Source: Bacilli bacterium (GTDB taxonomy: Bacteria; Bacillota_I; Bacilli_A; RF39; UBA660). Taken from it: a stretch of DNA of 17,773 nt. The stretch spans positions 1-17,773 of the forward strand of contig JAEDNL010000027.1 in the NCBI GenBank assembly GCA_016302505.1, given 5' to 3'. Shown here piece after piece: positions 6,558 through 13,673 of this stretch. Within the stretch, counting starts at the first letter, position 1, and each line of letters opens with the position of its first letter. The notes below the pieces were generated by a model. It searched no databases, had not been told where the DNA came from, and saw nothing but the letters and a program-made list of their open reading frames with translations. The translations under genes and the position numbers were made by a program.

Positions 6558-6586
6558 ATTCTATCATTTTTAATATAATAAAACAA
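6558..6586 (-). promoter_or_regulatory. Possible promoter of the uvrB-derived mini-ORF
   Basis: Minus strand TTGTTT (6586-6581), 17 bases, TAGAAT (6563-6558) preceded by TGA as an extended -10. The -35 box lies in the T-rich end of the terminator of the CHAP gene. It matches moderately and sits in very AT-rich sequence. Confidence 0.35.
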
Positions 6587-6601
6587 CAAATGAAATTGTT
6601 G
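6580..6601 (-). terminator. Intrinsic terminator of the CHAP-domain gene
   Basis: Stem CAACAA (6584-6589) with TTGTTG (6596-6601), 6-base loop, followed on the minus strand by TTTTATTAT; 2 bases past the stop codon of the gene at 6604. Confidence 0.55.
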
Positions 6602-6603
6602 AT

Positions 6604-7467
6604 TTATTTAAAATCTAGTACTCCATAGGCATAAATATAATTAGAATTTAATGGATATTTTTTCTTTCTAACATCCTTATGATCAACATTTCCTTCAACT
6701 GTATAAACATTATCACCAGATACATTTAAAACATAACCAACATGATCTATAACTCCGTTATTATTCCAATCAAAGAATATCAAATCAGCAGGTTTAGGAT
6801 TATATTCTTTTGGTTTTTTAAGTAATCCTTTTTCTTTATAATAATCTACTCCAACTTTAACCCATACAAATTTTGGAACTTTTGTATTTAATATGCCATT
6901 TTGATTAGCAATATAACTTACAAATACAGCACACCATTCAACCCTATGATTAAATCCATACCACTTCCAATATTTATCACCATGGTTTCCTATTTCAGGT
7001 ATTAATGATGATGCTATTTTATTTCTAGTTATTGTTTCAATATTCACTTTATTATATAAATTTAATACATTTAAATTAGAATATTTTTCTTTATCAAAAT
7101 ATATTTTAATTTTAGTATCTTTTTCATTATAATAATTATTAAAATACTTTTTAACTATTTCCTTATTTAAAGTTGCTTCATAAATATATGTATTGTTATT
7201 TTTTATCATACTAGGATTATAACAATTGTCATTAATTAAACTCATAGTATCTTTAAAATTATAATATTTTTTAATTCTAGTTAAATAATTATCTAAAATA
7301 GAATACTCTATTACAATAGTATTGTCTTTATACTCAATAAAATCATTATTATCAACATTAGTATTAGTTGCTAAACTAACATCATTACAAATAGATAAAT
7401 ATGCATATGAAAAAATAGTACTTATTATTAATATTAAAATTGCGCTTTTAAAAGTCATATTATTCAT
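6604..7467 (-). CDS. Secreted CHAP-domain peptidoglycan hydrolase or peptidase
   Basis: 287 residues. An N-terminal hydrophobic segment (about 6-25) acts as signal peptide or anchor. Residues 45-145 are a beta-rich, lysine/tyrosine-rich region I cannot name. A CHAP (NlpC/P60-clan) domain follows from about 150: the nucleophile is Cys179 in EWCAVFVSYIANQ, the base is His242 in IDHVGYV, and VEGN (257-260) supplies the third polar residue; 'PADLIFFDW' before the histidine is typical. Such enzymes cut peptide or amide bonds of peptidoglycan stems. ATG 7467 has AGGTG 4 bases upstream; the second Met (7458) is too far away. It has its own promoter (7486-7514) and terminator, so it is monocistronic. 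A sortase remnant lies 260 bases beyond, so this may once have been a larger cell-surface locus. Confidence 0.85.
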   Translation of the reverse strand: MNNMTFKSAILILIISTIFSYAYLSICNDVSLATNTNVDNNDFIEYKDNTIVIEYSILDNYLTRIKKYYNFKDTMSLINDNCYNPSMIKNNNTYIYEATLNKEIVKKYFNNYYNEKDTKIKIYFDKEKYSNLNVLNLYNKVNIETITRNKIASSLIPEIGNHGDKYWKWYGFNHRVEWCAVFVSYIANQNGILNTKVPKFVWVKVGVDYYKEKGLLKKPKEYNPKPADLIFFDWNNNGVIDHVGYVLNVSGDNVYTVEGNVDHKDVRKKKYPLNSNYIYAYGVLDFK

Positions 7468-7485
7468 ACTACACCTACTATATAT

Positions 7486-7514
7486 ATTTTATAATATTTA
7501 GATGTATATATCAA
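7486..7514 (-). promoter_or_regulatory. Promoter for the CHAP-domain gene
   Basis: Minus strand TTGATA (7514-7509), a 17-base spacer, TAAAAT (7491-7486), about 20 bases before the start codon. A second TATAAT lies upstream (7524-7519) without a good -35. Confidence 0.5.
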
Positions 7515-7565
7515 GTTTATTATATCTTAATATTTAGAAAACATTTATTTTTAAAGTATAAAATA

Positions 7566-8267
7566 TTAATTTTCTTTTTCGAATACAAGTTTTTTTACTA
7601 ATCTATTATGATACTCTTTTTGCAAAGTTACTTTTTTATAGTCATTTATTAAATCATCATAAATTTCTATTAACTCATTTTCATAAAAAAATAGTGATTT
7701 ATTATATCCTAATAAATATGAAAACATAAATTCTCCTTGCAAATTACCTGAATAATAATGAGTTGTCATGTCATTACTTAATTTTACAAATTGTTTATGA
7801 GATGGTACTTCTTTAATCGTTTCTTTAATTATATCAAGTTCACTAGATGAAATAATATCATAGTAATCATTTACTATCTTATTTCTTTTATTTAATATTA
7901 ATTTAATATTTTCTTTATAATTATTGATTTCATCTTGATTTTTAAAGATTCGTTCCTCTTCAAAATTTAACATTCTATTATAACTATCATATCTTGCATC
8001 TAATACACCTATAATAGTTGCATATATTTGATATATATTTTTTAGTTTACTTAACCATAAAGCACCAGGATATTCAGTTTTTTTATAAATATCATATTCA
8101 ATTTGACTTCTTGTTTCGACTGTATTAATAGCTTTTAAGTTATCAAAACCAGATTTAATATATTTAGATACTTCCTCTAGAGCATTTGTGCCATTACCTT
8201 TATATTCATTATTTTCTTTTATTTTATATTTTAGATAAAGTATTTTTGCCTTATTAATATCATTCAT
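7566..8267 (-). CDS. Hypothetical helical protein
   Basis: 233 residues, not recognised. No signal peptide or membrane segment is visible. It is rich in Lys, Glu, Asn and Tyr and looks mostly alpha-helical, with long amphipathic stretches at about 85-145 and 190-230. It has no cysteine or recognisable catalytic motif. The segment KTEYPGALWLSKLKNIYQIYAT (about 62-83) is the least charged and may be the core. AGGAG lies 7 bases before ATG 8267, and a near-consensus promoter is at 8290-8318, so it should be well expressed on its own. No terminator is evident after its stop. Confidence 0.75.
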   Translation of the reverse strand: MNDINKAKILYLKYKIKENNEYKGNGTNALEEVSKYIKSGFDNLKAINTVETRSQIEYDIYKKTEYPGALWLSKLKNIYQIYATIIGVLDARYDSYNRMLNFEEERIFKNQDEINNYKENIKLILNKRNKIVNDYYDIISSSELDIIKETIKEVPSHKQFVKLSNDMTTHYYSGNLQGEFMFSYLLGYNKSLFFYENELIEIYDDLINDYKKVTLQKEYHNRLVKKLVFEKEN

Positions 8268-8289
8268 AAATTTTCTCCTTTTTCAAATT

Positions 8290-8318
8290 AGTATAGCTAA
8301 AAAATATGTGCTTGTCAA
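8290..8318 (-). promoter_or_regulatory. Strong promoter for the helical hypothetical gene
   Basis: Minus strand TTGACA (8318-8313), exactly 17 bases, TATACT (8295-8290). One mismatch to the full sigma-A consensus, 22 bases before the start codon. Confidence 0.75.
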
Positions 8319-8322
8319 TGAA

Positions 8323-9180
8323 TTATATCTTAATAATTATAACTCCTAATATTATCATAACAGATGCTATTATTTTTTGAACTATTCTATTTTTATCTTT
8401 ATTTATGAAATACTCATACATTGTATTTAATATCGATGTTAATGTAAGAAGTGGTGCTATTAAAGTAATACTTCCAAATTGATATGCTCTAACAGATGAT
8501 ATAAGCATTAAACACCAAGTAAAAGCAGATATTAAAAAAGATTTTTTATCATATAATTTAAACTCACTTTTTAATTCTTTTATATTATGCCTACCAAAAA
8601 TAAATATAAATATCGATGGAGTAAACACTGTAAATATAGTATACACTGCTATATTAAAGTTATCAGATATATTAACATTTATAAGCATCGCTACTGCGAA
8701 TAAAAAATTTGATATAAAAGACATTACAAAATATTTATTAAATTTAATCTTACCTTTATCAAAAGCAAGAAGTACATTAGATGCAATTATTAATATTGAC
8801 CCTAATATTTTTTTAAATAATATTTCTTCTTTTAAAAAGATAAAACCAAGTATAATTAAAAATACTGTTGATAGTTGTTTTAACATACTAAAAGCAGAAG
8901 GATCAAGTCCATGTCTTGCTTCTATATTTAATCTATCAGTCATAGCATAAATAATAGTTACTAAAAGAAGTGTTAAATATATATTAATATCATGACTAAA
9001 TTTAAGTGTAAAAAATGGAATAAATAATATTGCAAATAAAGCTGTAAAAATCTCTAATAGTATTGTTAATGATCCAGCGTTTTTCATATTCCTATTAGTT
9101 TTTTTAAATGTTTGGGCAAATATTACTGCAGAAATTAAATAAACAATTACCCAAAACTTCCAATTATCGAAAGTTTCCAT
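8323..9180 (-). CDS. DMT-superfamily (EamA-type) permease
   Basis: 285 residues with about ten hydrophobic spans arranged as two five-helix halves (about 10-140 and 148-285), as in the drug/metabolite transporter superfamily. Each half carries features of EamA repeats: a 'LSTVFLIILGFIFLKEEILFKKILGSILIIAS' type helix pair with the conserved Glu-Glu-rich turn in the first (about 108-140), and 'ITLIAPLLTLTSILNTMYEYF' in the second. The substrate is unknown; relatives export amino acids, nucleosides or drugs. Its ATG overlaps the stop of the DUF1810 gene (TAATG at 9182-9178), so the two are translationally coupled, and together they may follow the arginase gene. Confidence 0.85.
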   Translation of the reverse strand: METFDNWKFWVIVYLISAVIFAQTFKKTNRNMKNAGSLTILLEIFTALFAILFIPFFTLKFSHDINIYLTLLLVTIIYAMTDRLNIEARHGLDPSAFSMLKQLSTVFLIILGFIFLKEEILFKKILGSILIIASNVLLAFDKGKIKFNKYFVMSFISNFLFAVAMLINVNISDNFNIAVYTIFTVFTPSIFIFIFGRHNIKELKSEFKLYDKKSFLISAFTWCLMLISSVRAYQFGSITLIAPLLTLTSILNTMYEYFINKDKNRIVQKIIASVMIILGVIIIKI

Positions 9181-9596
9181 TACTTATTTAAAAGTGAAAT
9201 AGTCATTTCATCTTTTTCTCCATTATAAAATTTATCTAATACTTTTTTAAATATATCAATATCACTAACTTCATTAAATAATGTCATGGATGACTTTAAT
9301 TTTAAATCATCAGGATATCCCATAACATAAGTAGCATCATTACTCTCAAGTGAAAGCAATACCTCACATATTTCAATTAATCTATTTCTTAGAATCTTAT
9401 TATTTAAATATTCTATTGCTTCATTTTTATCTTTAATTGAATAATATTTTGATGTTGAACTAAAACCAAGCCCAGCTATTTGTGGAAAAATATACCAAAT
9501 CCAATGACTTGTTTTTCTACCATTCTTTATTTCATTTAATGCAGTGGCATAGTCTCTTTCTTGAGCTTTTAAAAAACGTTCTAAATCACTTTTCAT
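9180..9596 (-). CDS. DUF1810 family protein
   Basis: 138 residues covering the whole DUF1810 domain: an N-terminal 'DLERFLKAQERDYATALNEIKNG' helix, then the hallmark KTSHWIWYIFPQIAGLG (about 28-44) and SxxSKYYSI, then a helical C-terminal half with 'YVMGYPDDLKLKSSMTLF'. The function is not established; the family is small, cytoplasmic and widespread. ATG 9596 is preceded by GGTGAT; TTG/GTG codons further up lie inside that region. Stop and start overlap with the permease gene. A TGT-TAAAAT extended -10 (9621-9613) precedes it but lacks a good -35. Confidence 0.85.
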   Translation of the reverse strand: MKSDLERFLKAQERDYATALNEIKNGRKTSHWIWYIFPQIAGLGFSSTSKYYSIKDKNEAIEYLNNKILRNRLIEICEVLLSLESNDATYVMGYPDDLKLKSSMTLFNEVSDIDIFKKVLDKFYNGEKDEMTISLLNK

Positions 9597-9647
9597 ATTT
9601 ATCACCAATTTAATTTTAACATAAATTTATCTATATAAAAAGAAATA

Positions 9648-10532
9648 TTAATTATTAATAGACTTTTTAATCGTATCAACTAATATTTCTATTTTCTTTT
9701 TGCATTCTAAGTCTTTATCAAGTAATGGATTATATTCTACTATATCCATACTCATTATATTAAGTTTTTCAAATAATAATTTTAATCCTTTGTTTACAAT
9801 ATCAAAACTTAGTCCTTTACCACTTACATATGTTTTATGAAGAAGAACATTTACAGATGGAAATTCATCATCATTAAGTACATCCAAATCAAAACTTAAA
9901 TGAACATATTTTGTATTAATTTGATTAGATATTTCATTAATAACCACATCAATACCTTTATTAATTACATCTATATCACTATACTTAGTTATATTTTCTT
10001 TATTTATATAGTCTATTTCTTCTTTTTCATAACTTCTTATACCAATATAATATAAATTTTTAGGATCAAGTTTATATGTATTTATATTTAATTCATTACT
10101 AATACATCTTCCAATACAAACAGACAAAGGTATACCATGTATATTACCTGATGGAGTTGTCTCATCAGTATGAATATCAGTATGAGCATCAAACCATATA
10201 ACTGAAACATCACCTTTATAAAAATCAAGAGAGGCTCCTACACTACCAATTGCAGTTGAATGATCTCCGCCCACTACTAAAGGAAAATTATTGTTATTTA
10301 AAGACTCTAAAACCTCATCATATACTTTTTTAGTTATCTCTTTAACAGCATTTTTATATTTAAGTTTAGAACCATCTTCAAACTCATTATTATCAATAAC
10401 TTTATTATCTATTATTTTAATATTATTAAAGTTATTAATATATATATCCTTAGTACTTTCAATAGCCATATCAGCACCATCTAAAAAACATCCATATTTC
10501 ATTGGAACGCCAATTACATCTATTTTTTTCAT
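9648..10532 (-). CDS. Arginase-family (ureohydrolase) enzyme
   Basis: 294 residues. The binuclear Mn site is complete: GGDHS (His91), DAHTD (Asp115, His117, Asp119) and SFDLD (Asp215, Asp217). SGNIHGIPLS (128-137) is typical of arginase rather than agmatinase. Arginase would make ornithine and urea from arginine. However, the stretch after SFDLDVLN reads DDEFPSVNVL, where arginases usually have DPxxAPGVGTP, and the C-terminal VEYNP replaces VEVNP, so the substrate (arginine, formiminoglutamate or another guanidino compound) is uncertain. ATG 10532 follows AGGTGA by 4 bases. The terminator of the upstream gene lies immediately in front, so it starts its own transcript, possibly running on into the DUF1810 and permease genes. 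Confidence 0.88.
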   Translation of the reverse strand: MKKIDVIGVPMKYGCFLDGADMAIESTKDIYINNFNNIKIIDNKVIDNNEFEDGSKLKYKNAVKEITKKVYDEVLESLNNNNFPLVVGGDHSTAIGSVGASLDFYKGDVSVIWFDAHTDIHTDETTPSGNIHGIPLSVCIGRCISNELNINTYKLDPKNLYYIGIRSYEKEEIDYINKENITKYSDIDVINKGIDVVINEISNQINTKYVHLSFDLDVLNDDEFPSVNVLLHKTYVSGKGLSFDIVNKGLKLLFEKLNIMSMDIVEYNPLLDKDLECKKKIEILVDTIKKSINN

Positions 10533-10551
10533 TTTGTCACCTAAATCAGTA

Positions 10552-10584
10552 TAATAAAAAATAGGTATTATTTCAACCTATTTT
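10552..10584 (-). terminator. Intrinsic terminator of the I42 lipoprotein gene
   Basis: A perfect 9-bp stem (10558-10566 with 10576-10584, AAAATAGGT/ACCTATTTT) and 9-base loop followed on the minus strand by TTATTATAC; 5 bases past the stop at 10590. Confidence 0.8.
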
Positions 10585-10589
10585 ACATG

Positions 10590-10988
10590 TTATTTACTTT
10601 TATTAAAATATGTACCATTATGCGTATTCTCTTTAATATTTAAATTTTCATCAACTGTTATATAATATGTAGCATTATATTCTTCGTCTTCTCCATTTGG
10701 TGCGATATAACTAAAATCAATTACTTCTGCTCCTTCCATTAATGGAGTAACTGTAAATATTGTTTTACCTCCACAACCATCTATATTATCATCATTACAA
10801 TCAGACTCATAACTCTCAGTAATTTTAACAATTCCTTCATTATAAGTTTCTTTTTCCCAATGATATCCAGTAGACGGATTACTATCAAAAGAAATTTTTA
10901 ATTCCTTTAAATTTTCAACTTCTTTATTACCACAACCACATATTAAAATTGATAACAATAATAATAAAATAATTTTTATATTCTTCAT
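10590..10988 (-). CDS. Chagasin-like (I42) protease-inhibitor lipoprotein
   Basis: 132 residues. The start is a classic lipoprotein signal: Lys, a run of Ile/Leu, then ICGC with Cys19 as the likely lipidated residue. Two of the three inhibitory loops of the chagasin family (I42, inhibitors of papain-like cysteine peptidases) are clear: NPSTGYHW at 37-44, and GCGGKTIF (GxxGxxxF) at 71-78. The third loop, RPW in chagasin, is replaced by something like SYIAPNGED (about 93-101). Two further cysteines (about 64 and 72) could pair. After export it would sit on the outer face of the membrane and may protect against a host or self peptidase. ATG 10988 has GGTGAA 4 bases upstream; an ATG at 11000 has no ribosome site. 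An extended -10 lies at 11005-11013. Confidence 0.85.
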   Translation of the reverse strand: MKNIKIILLLLLSILICGCGNKEVENLKELKISFDSNPSTGYHWEKETYNEGIVKITESYESDCNDDNIDGCGGKTIFTVTPLMEGAEVIDFSYIAPNGEDEEYNATYYITVDENLNIKENTHNGTYFNKSK

Positions 10989-11004
10989 ATTCTTCACCAT
11001 ACTA

Positions 11005-11013
11005 ATTATAACA
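11005..11013 (-). promoter_or_regulatory. Extended -10 promoter of the I42 lipoprotein gene
   Basis: TG-T-TATAAT on the minus strand (11013-11005), squeezed between the ABC gene's terminator and this gene. No good -35 box; that position is occupied by the hairpin. Confidence 0.5.
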
Positions 11014-11041
11014 AAATAAGGACTAATTTAATAGTCCTTAT
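11012..11041 (-). terminator. Intrinsic terminator of the ABC exporter gene
   Basis: A perfect 10-bp stem (11016-11025 with 11032-11041) and 6-base loop, then ATTTTG on the minus strand. The exporter's stop codon (11040-11038) lies inside the stem. Confidence 0.8.
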
Positions 11042-12768
11042 GAATTTAAAGATTCTGTTTCATATAAATTTTTATAAGTTTTATTTGTTTTTAATAATTC
11101 ATTATGTTTACCACTATCAACTACTTTACCTTTATCAACCAAATATATTATATCAGCATCCATAATTGTAGATAATCTATGTGCCACTATCACAACTGTA
11201 TGATCTTTAACTAAATTATCAATAGTTTTCTTTATATAGTCTTGAGAACTATTATCAAGTGCACTAGTAGCTTCATCAAATAAAATAATTTCACTGTTTT
11301 TAGCAAGAGTTCTTGCAATAGAAAGTCTTTGCTTTTGACCTCCACTTAAATTAACTCCGCCTTCTCCTAGAATGGTATCATATTTATTTGGAAGAGACAT
11401 AATATAATCATCTAAATAAGCCATTTTAGTATATTTTCTAACTTCATCAACTGTTATGTTATTATTGATAATTTTAAAATTTTCCAATATTGTTCTATTA
11501 AATATAAATGGTTCTTGTCTAATAATAGAAATATGTTTTCTTAACTCATCTTCAGTTAAATCTTTAATATTAATACCATCTAATGTAATATTTCCTTTAT
11601 TAATATCAAATATTCTAGTAATAAGATTAAATAATGTACTCTTACCTTGACCAGACCTTCCTACAATAGCTATCTTTTTATTTGGCTCAATTTTAATATT
11701 AAAATCATTTAATATATTTTCTTCATTAGGATAAGCAAAACTAACATTTTTAAACTCAATTTGTCCTTTAATTTTATTAATTTTCTCACACCCAAATTTT
11801 TCATCTTCATATAATTTATTTTCTAATATTTCATTTACTCTTTGTAAAGATACAACTAATTTTTGATAAGTTTGACTAAAATAATTTATATTATCTATAA
11901 GATTTGTAAATCTATAAATATAATATGTCATTGTTACAAAAAATGCTATATCTATTTTTCCTTTTATTATAAGGAATGCACATGTTATAAACACTACACT
12001 TTCAAGAGAAATTTTTAATAAGAAAGTTAATCCATTATATTTTTTTCTTACTGATATTTCATCTTTTGATTTATTAAATATTGCTTTAATAATATCTTTC
12101 ATATCATAAATTAAATTATTTTTCACACCTAAAGTTTTAATTTCTCTAATACCTCTTATAGATTCATTAACTAATGATGTAAATTTATCTTGACATTGTT
12201 TTCTTTCTTTATGAACACCTATTAACATTGGATCATATTTTTTAATTACTAAGTATAATAAAAATACAAATATTATTATTTCTAATGCTATAACCCAAGA
12301 ATTTATAAATATATATACTAATACTATTAATGATGCTACTAATGATGAGATTAATGCAACTAACCTACCAAATGAAAAACTTAATGAATCAGCATCATTT
12401 ACTATTCTATTAATTACTTCTCCAGATGATGTTTTCTCATAAGCATACGCAGGTAAATCGATTGCTTTTTTATATGTAAAATAACCAAGTTTTCTTGACA
12501 CTTTACTTTCAATTAATTCAAGCATACAAGAACCAGTATTATAAAGTCCTACATCCTCTATAATATTAATAATCATATAAAGAATTAGATATACAATTGA
12601 TAAATAATACTTAGAATCTGCTAAATATCCTGTTGCTTCACCTATTAGATAACCACCAATAATACCAGCAAAATTAGACACTATTATTAACAATGTTGCT
12701 ATTATAAATTTACATTTATCTTCTTTAATAAATTTCCAAAGAGGTATAAATTCTTTTATATTCTTCAT
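11038..12768 (-). CDS. ABC-type exporter, fused membrane and ATPase half-transporter
   Basis: 576 residues. Residues 1-300 hold about six membrane spans with the usual exporter coupling helices (EKTSSGEVINRIVNDAD at 111-127; NESIRGIREIKTLG at 201-214). The ATPase domain covers about 335-570: Walker A GRSGQGKST (370-378), Q-loop Gln418, signature LSGGQ (474-478), Walker B IILFDE (494-499), D-loop SALD, switch His530. All catalytic residues are intact, so it should work as a homodimer. Exporters of this type move drugs, lipids or peptides; there is no peptidase-C39 domain, so no specific peptide-processing role. GAGGAGGT lies 4 bases before ATG. A terminator sits directly before the ribosome site, with a promoter and 30-codon ORF further up: expression very likely depends on transcription passing that terminator. 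Confidence 0.93.
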   Translation of the reverse strand: MKNIKEFIPLWKFIKEDKCKFIIATLLIIVSNFAGIIGGYLIGEATGYLADSKYYLSIVYLILYMIINIIEDVGLYNTGSCMLELIESKVSRKLGYFTYKKAIDLPAYAYEKTSSGEVINRIVNDADSLSFSFGRLVALISSLVASLIVLVYIFINSWVIALEIIIFVFLLYLVIKKYDPMLIGVHKERKQCQDKFTSLVNESIRGIREIKTLGVKNNLIYDMKDIIKAIFNKSKDEISVRKKYNGLTFLLKISLESVVFITCAFLIIKGKIDIAFFVTMTYYIYRFTNLIDNINYFSQTYQKLVVSLQRVNEILENKLYEDEKFGCEKINKIKGQIEFKNVSFAYPNEENILNDFNIKIEPNKKIAIVGRSGQGKSTLFNLITRIFDINKGNITLDGINIKDLTEDELRKHISIIRQEPFIFNRTILENFKIINNNITVDEVRKYTKMAYLDDYIMSLPNKYDTILGEGGVNLSGGQKQRLSIARTLAKNSEIILFDEATSALDNSSQDYIKKTIDNLVKDHTVVIVAHRLSTIMDADIIYLVDKGKVVDSGKHNELLKTNKTYKNLYETESLNS

Positions 12769-12783
12769 AAATACCTCCTCAAT

Positions 12784-12807
12784 AAAAAACTACTTTAATA
12801 AGTAGTT
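12784..12807 (-). terminator. Leader terminator in front of the ABC exporter
   Basis: A perfect 8-bp stem (12788-12795 with 12800-12807, AACTACTT/AAGTAGTT), 4-base loop, then TTTTTT-ATTG on the minus strand. It begins within the stop codon of the 30-codon ORF and ends only 4 bases before the exporter's ribosome site. Confidence 0.8.
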
Positions 12808-12861
12808 AAAAGTACATAGAAGTAGAAAAAAACAATAATTTTCTATTCCCACTTTCAACTA
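12803..12861 (-). promoter_or_regulatory. Predicted antiterminator pairing in the exporter leader
   Basis: RNA of 12861-12850 (UAGUUGAAAGUG, codons 13-17 of the small ORF) can pair with 12814-12803 (UACUUUUAACUA): 12 continuous pairs including two G-U. The second partner contains five bases of the 5' arm of the terminator, so the two hairpins exclude each other. A ribosome moving through the ORF would melt the first arm; a ribosome held near the start would leave it free. This is my reading of the sequence; no folding energy was computed. Confidence 0.55.
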
Positions 12862-12898
12862 ACAAATTATTAACAAATTTTGAACTTAATATAATCAT
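12806..12898 (-). CDS. 30-codon leader ORF upstream of the ABC exporter
   Basis: ATG 12898 stands 6 bases after AAAGGAGTGG, one of the best ribosome sites in the window, and the frame ends TAA at 12808-12806. The peptide begins MIILSSKFVNN and ends LLFFSTSMYF: hydrophobic patches, two lysines, no cysteine, no signal peptide or bacteriocin leader (no double-Gly). A near-consensus promoter (12931-12959) precedes it and an attenuator-like terminator follows. Codons 13-17 form one arm of the predicted antiterminator. This placement suggests a regulatory leader peptide like B. subtilis BmrB, whose translation controls the drug exporter genes bmrCD. The alternative is a short functional peptide moved by the exporter. 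I prefer the first. Confidence 0.6.
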   Translation of the reverse strand: MIILSSKFVNNLLVESGNRKLLFFSTSMYF

Positions 12899-12930
12899 TT
12901 TTTTCCACTCCTTTCTTTAAATTCAAATAA

Positions 12931-12959
12931 ATGTTAACATACAAAATAAAAGATGTCAA
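12931..12959 (-). promoter_or_regulatory. Promoter of the leader ORF and ABC exporter
   Basis: Minus strand TTGACA (12959-12954), exactly 17 bases, then TAACAT (12936-12931) preceded by TGT as an extended -10. It is the only convincing promoter between the metallopeptidase gene and the exporter. The -35 box is part of the 3' arm of the preceding terminator. Confidence 0.7.
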
Positions 12960-12977
12960 CCATTTCTAGTTAACATC
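12943..12977 (-). terminator. Intrinsic terminator of the metallopeptidase operon
   Basis: Stem of 9 pairs with one G-U (12952-12960 with 12969-12977), 8-base loop, extended by flanking A/T pairs, then TTTATTTTG on the minus strand. It directly abuts the stop codon at 12980-12978. Confidence 0.75.
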
Positions 12978-13673
12978 TTATTTTTTTAAACAAATAGAAT
13001 ACTTTAAATTAAATTTATATATATCATTATTTAAATTATAATTTACAAACTCTTCATACTTTTTATCAATAAATTTACCAATAGAATTAATAAAATCATT
13101 AGTTTTATCTCCAATTATATATTCAGAAAATAACTCTGAGAATAACTCTTCTTTATTAACACAAGCATAAGGACTTACTAACTCATAAATGTTTTTATTC
13201 TCTATTAATTTTAAAAATTCTGGGTCATTTGATATATGTAAAAAATTATCAAGCAAATGACCAAATTCATGAAAAATAACTTTTCTTCCATCACAATTAT
13301 TAATACCATCAAATAATACAATTGAAAAATAATCAGCAAATTTTTTATCTATTTTAAGTGGTACTTCGTAATAACCTGTTAATTCATTATCATCAGTTAT
13401 TGAATAAAATCCAGATACTCTGTTATCATTTATTAATTTACTGTCATCATAAGTATAATTACAATCCATTGTATATATAAACATATTATAATGATATATA
13501 AAATCATTTTCTTGCTCTATAGCACAAAGTACATGATTAAAAAATGGGTATCTTTCATACATAAAAGATAATCCCATCGTGATTTCATATTGTGTTTTTA
13601 AACTTATTTCATCAAAATTACAATAAGGTATTTTTAAATTTTCTTTTACAAATTTACTATAATCTTCTTCCAT
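12978..13673 (-). CDS. HEFGH zinc metallopeptidase, possibly lethal-factor-like (ATLF)
   Basis: 231 residues without signal peptide. The zinc motif is HEFGH at 135-139 (IFHEFGHLLDN), and a downstream acidic helix KEELFSELFSEYI (about 174-186) supplies the third ligand glutamate. This HExxH-plus-EexF(A/S)E(x)F arrangement is that of the anthrax lethal-factor/PPEP-like clan and of small peptidase domains in phage and effector proteins. About 130 residues precede the motif and probably form the substrate-binding half. Its start overlaps the end of the upstream gene by 17 bases, with only a weak ribosome site (GAGAAG), so translation is likely coupled. With no export signal it would act inside the cell, or travel by an unusual route. 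The substrate is unknown. Confidence 0.75.
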   Translation of the reverse strand: MEEDYSKFVKENLKIPYCNFDEISLKTQYEITMGLSFMYERYPFFNHVLCAIEQENDFIYHYNMFIYTMDCNYTYDDSKLINDNRVSGFYSITDDNELTGYYEVPLKIDKKFADYFSIVLFDGINNCDGRKVIFHEFGHLLDNFLHISNDPEFLKLIENKNIYELVSPYACVNKEELFSELFSEYIIGDKTNDFINSIGKFIDKKYEEFVNYNLNNDIYKFNLKYSICLKK

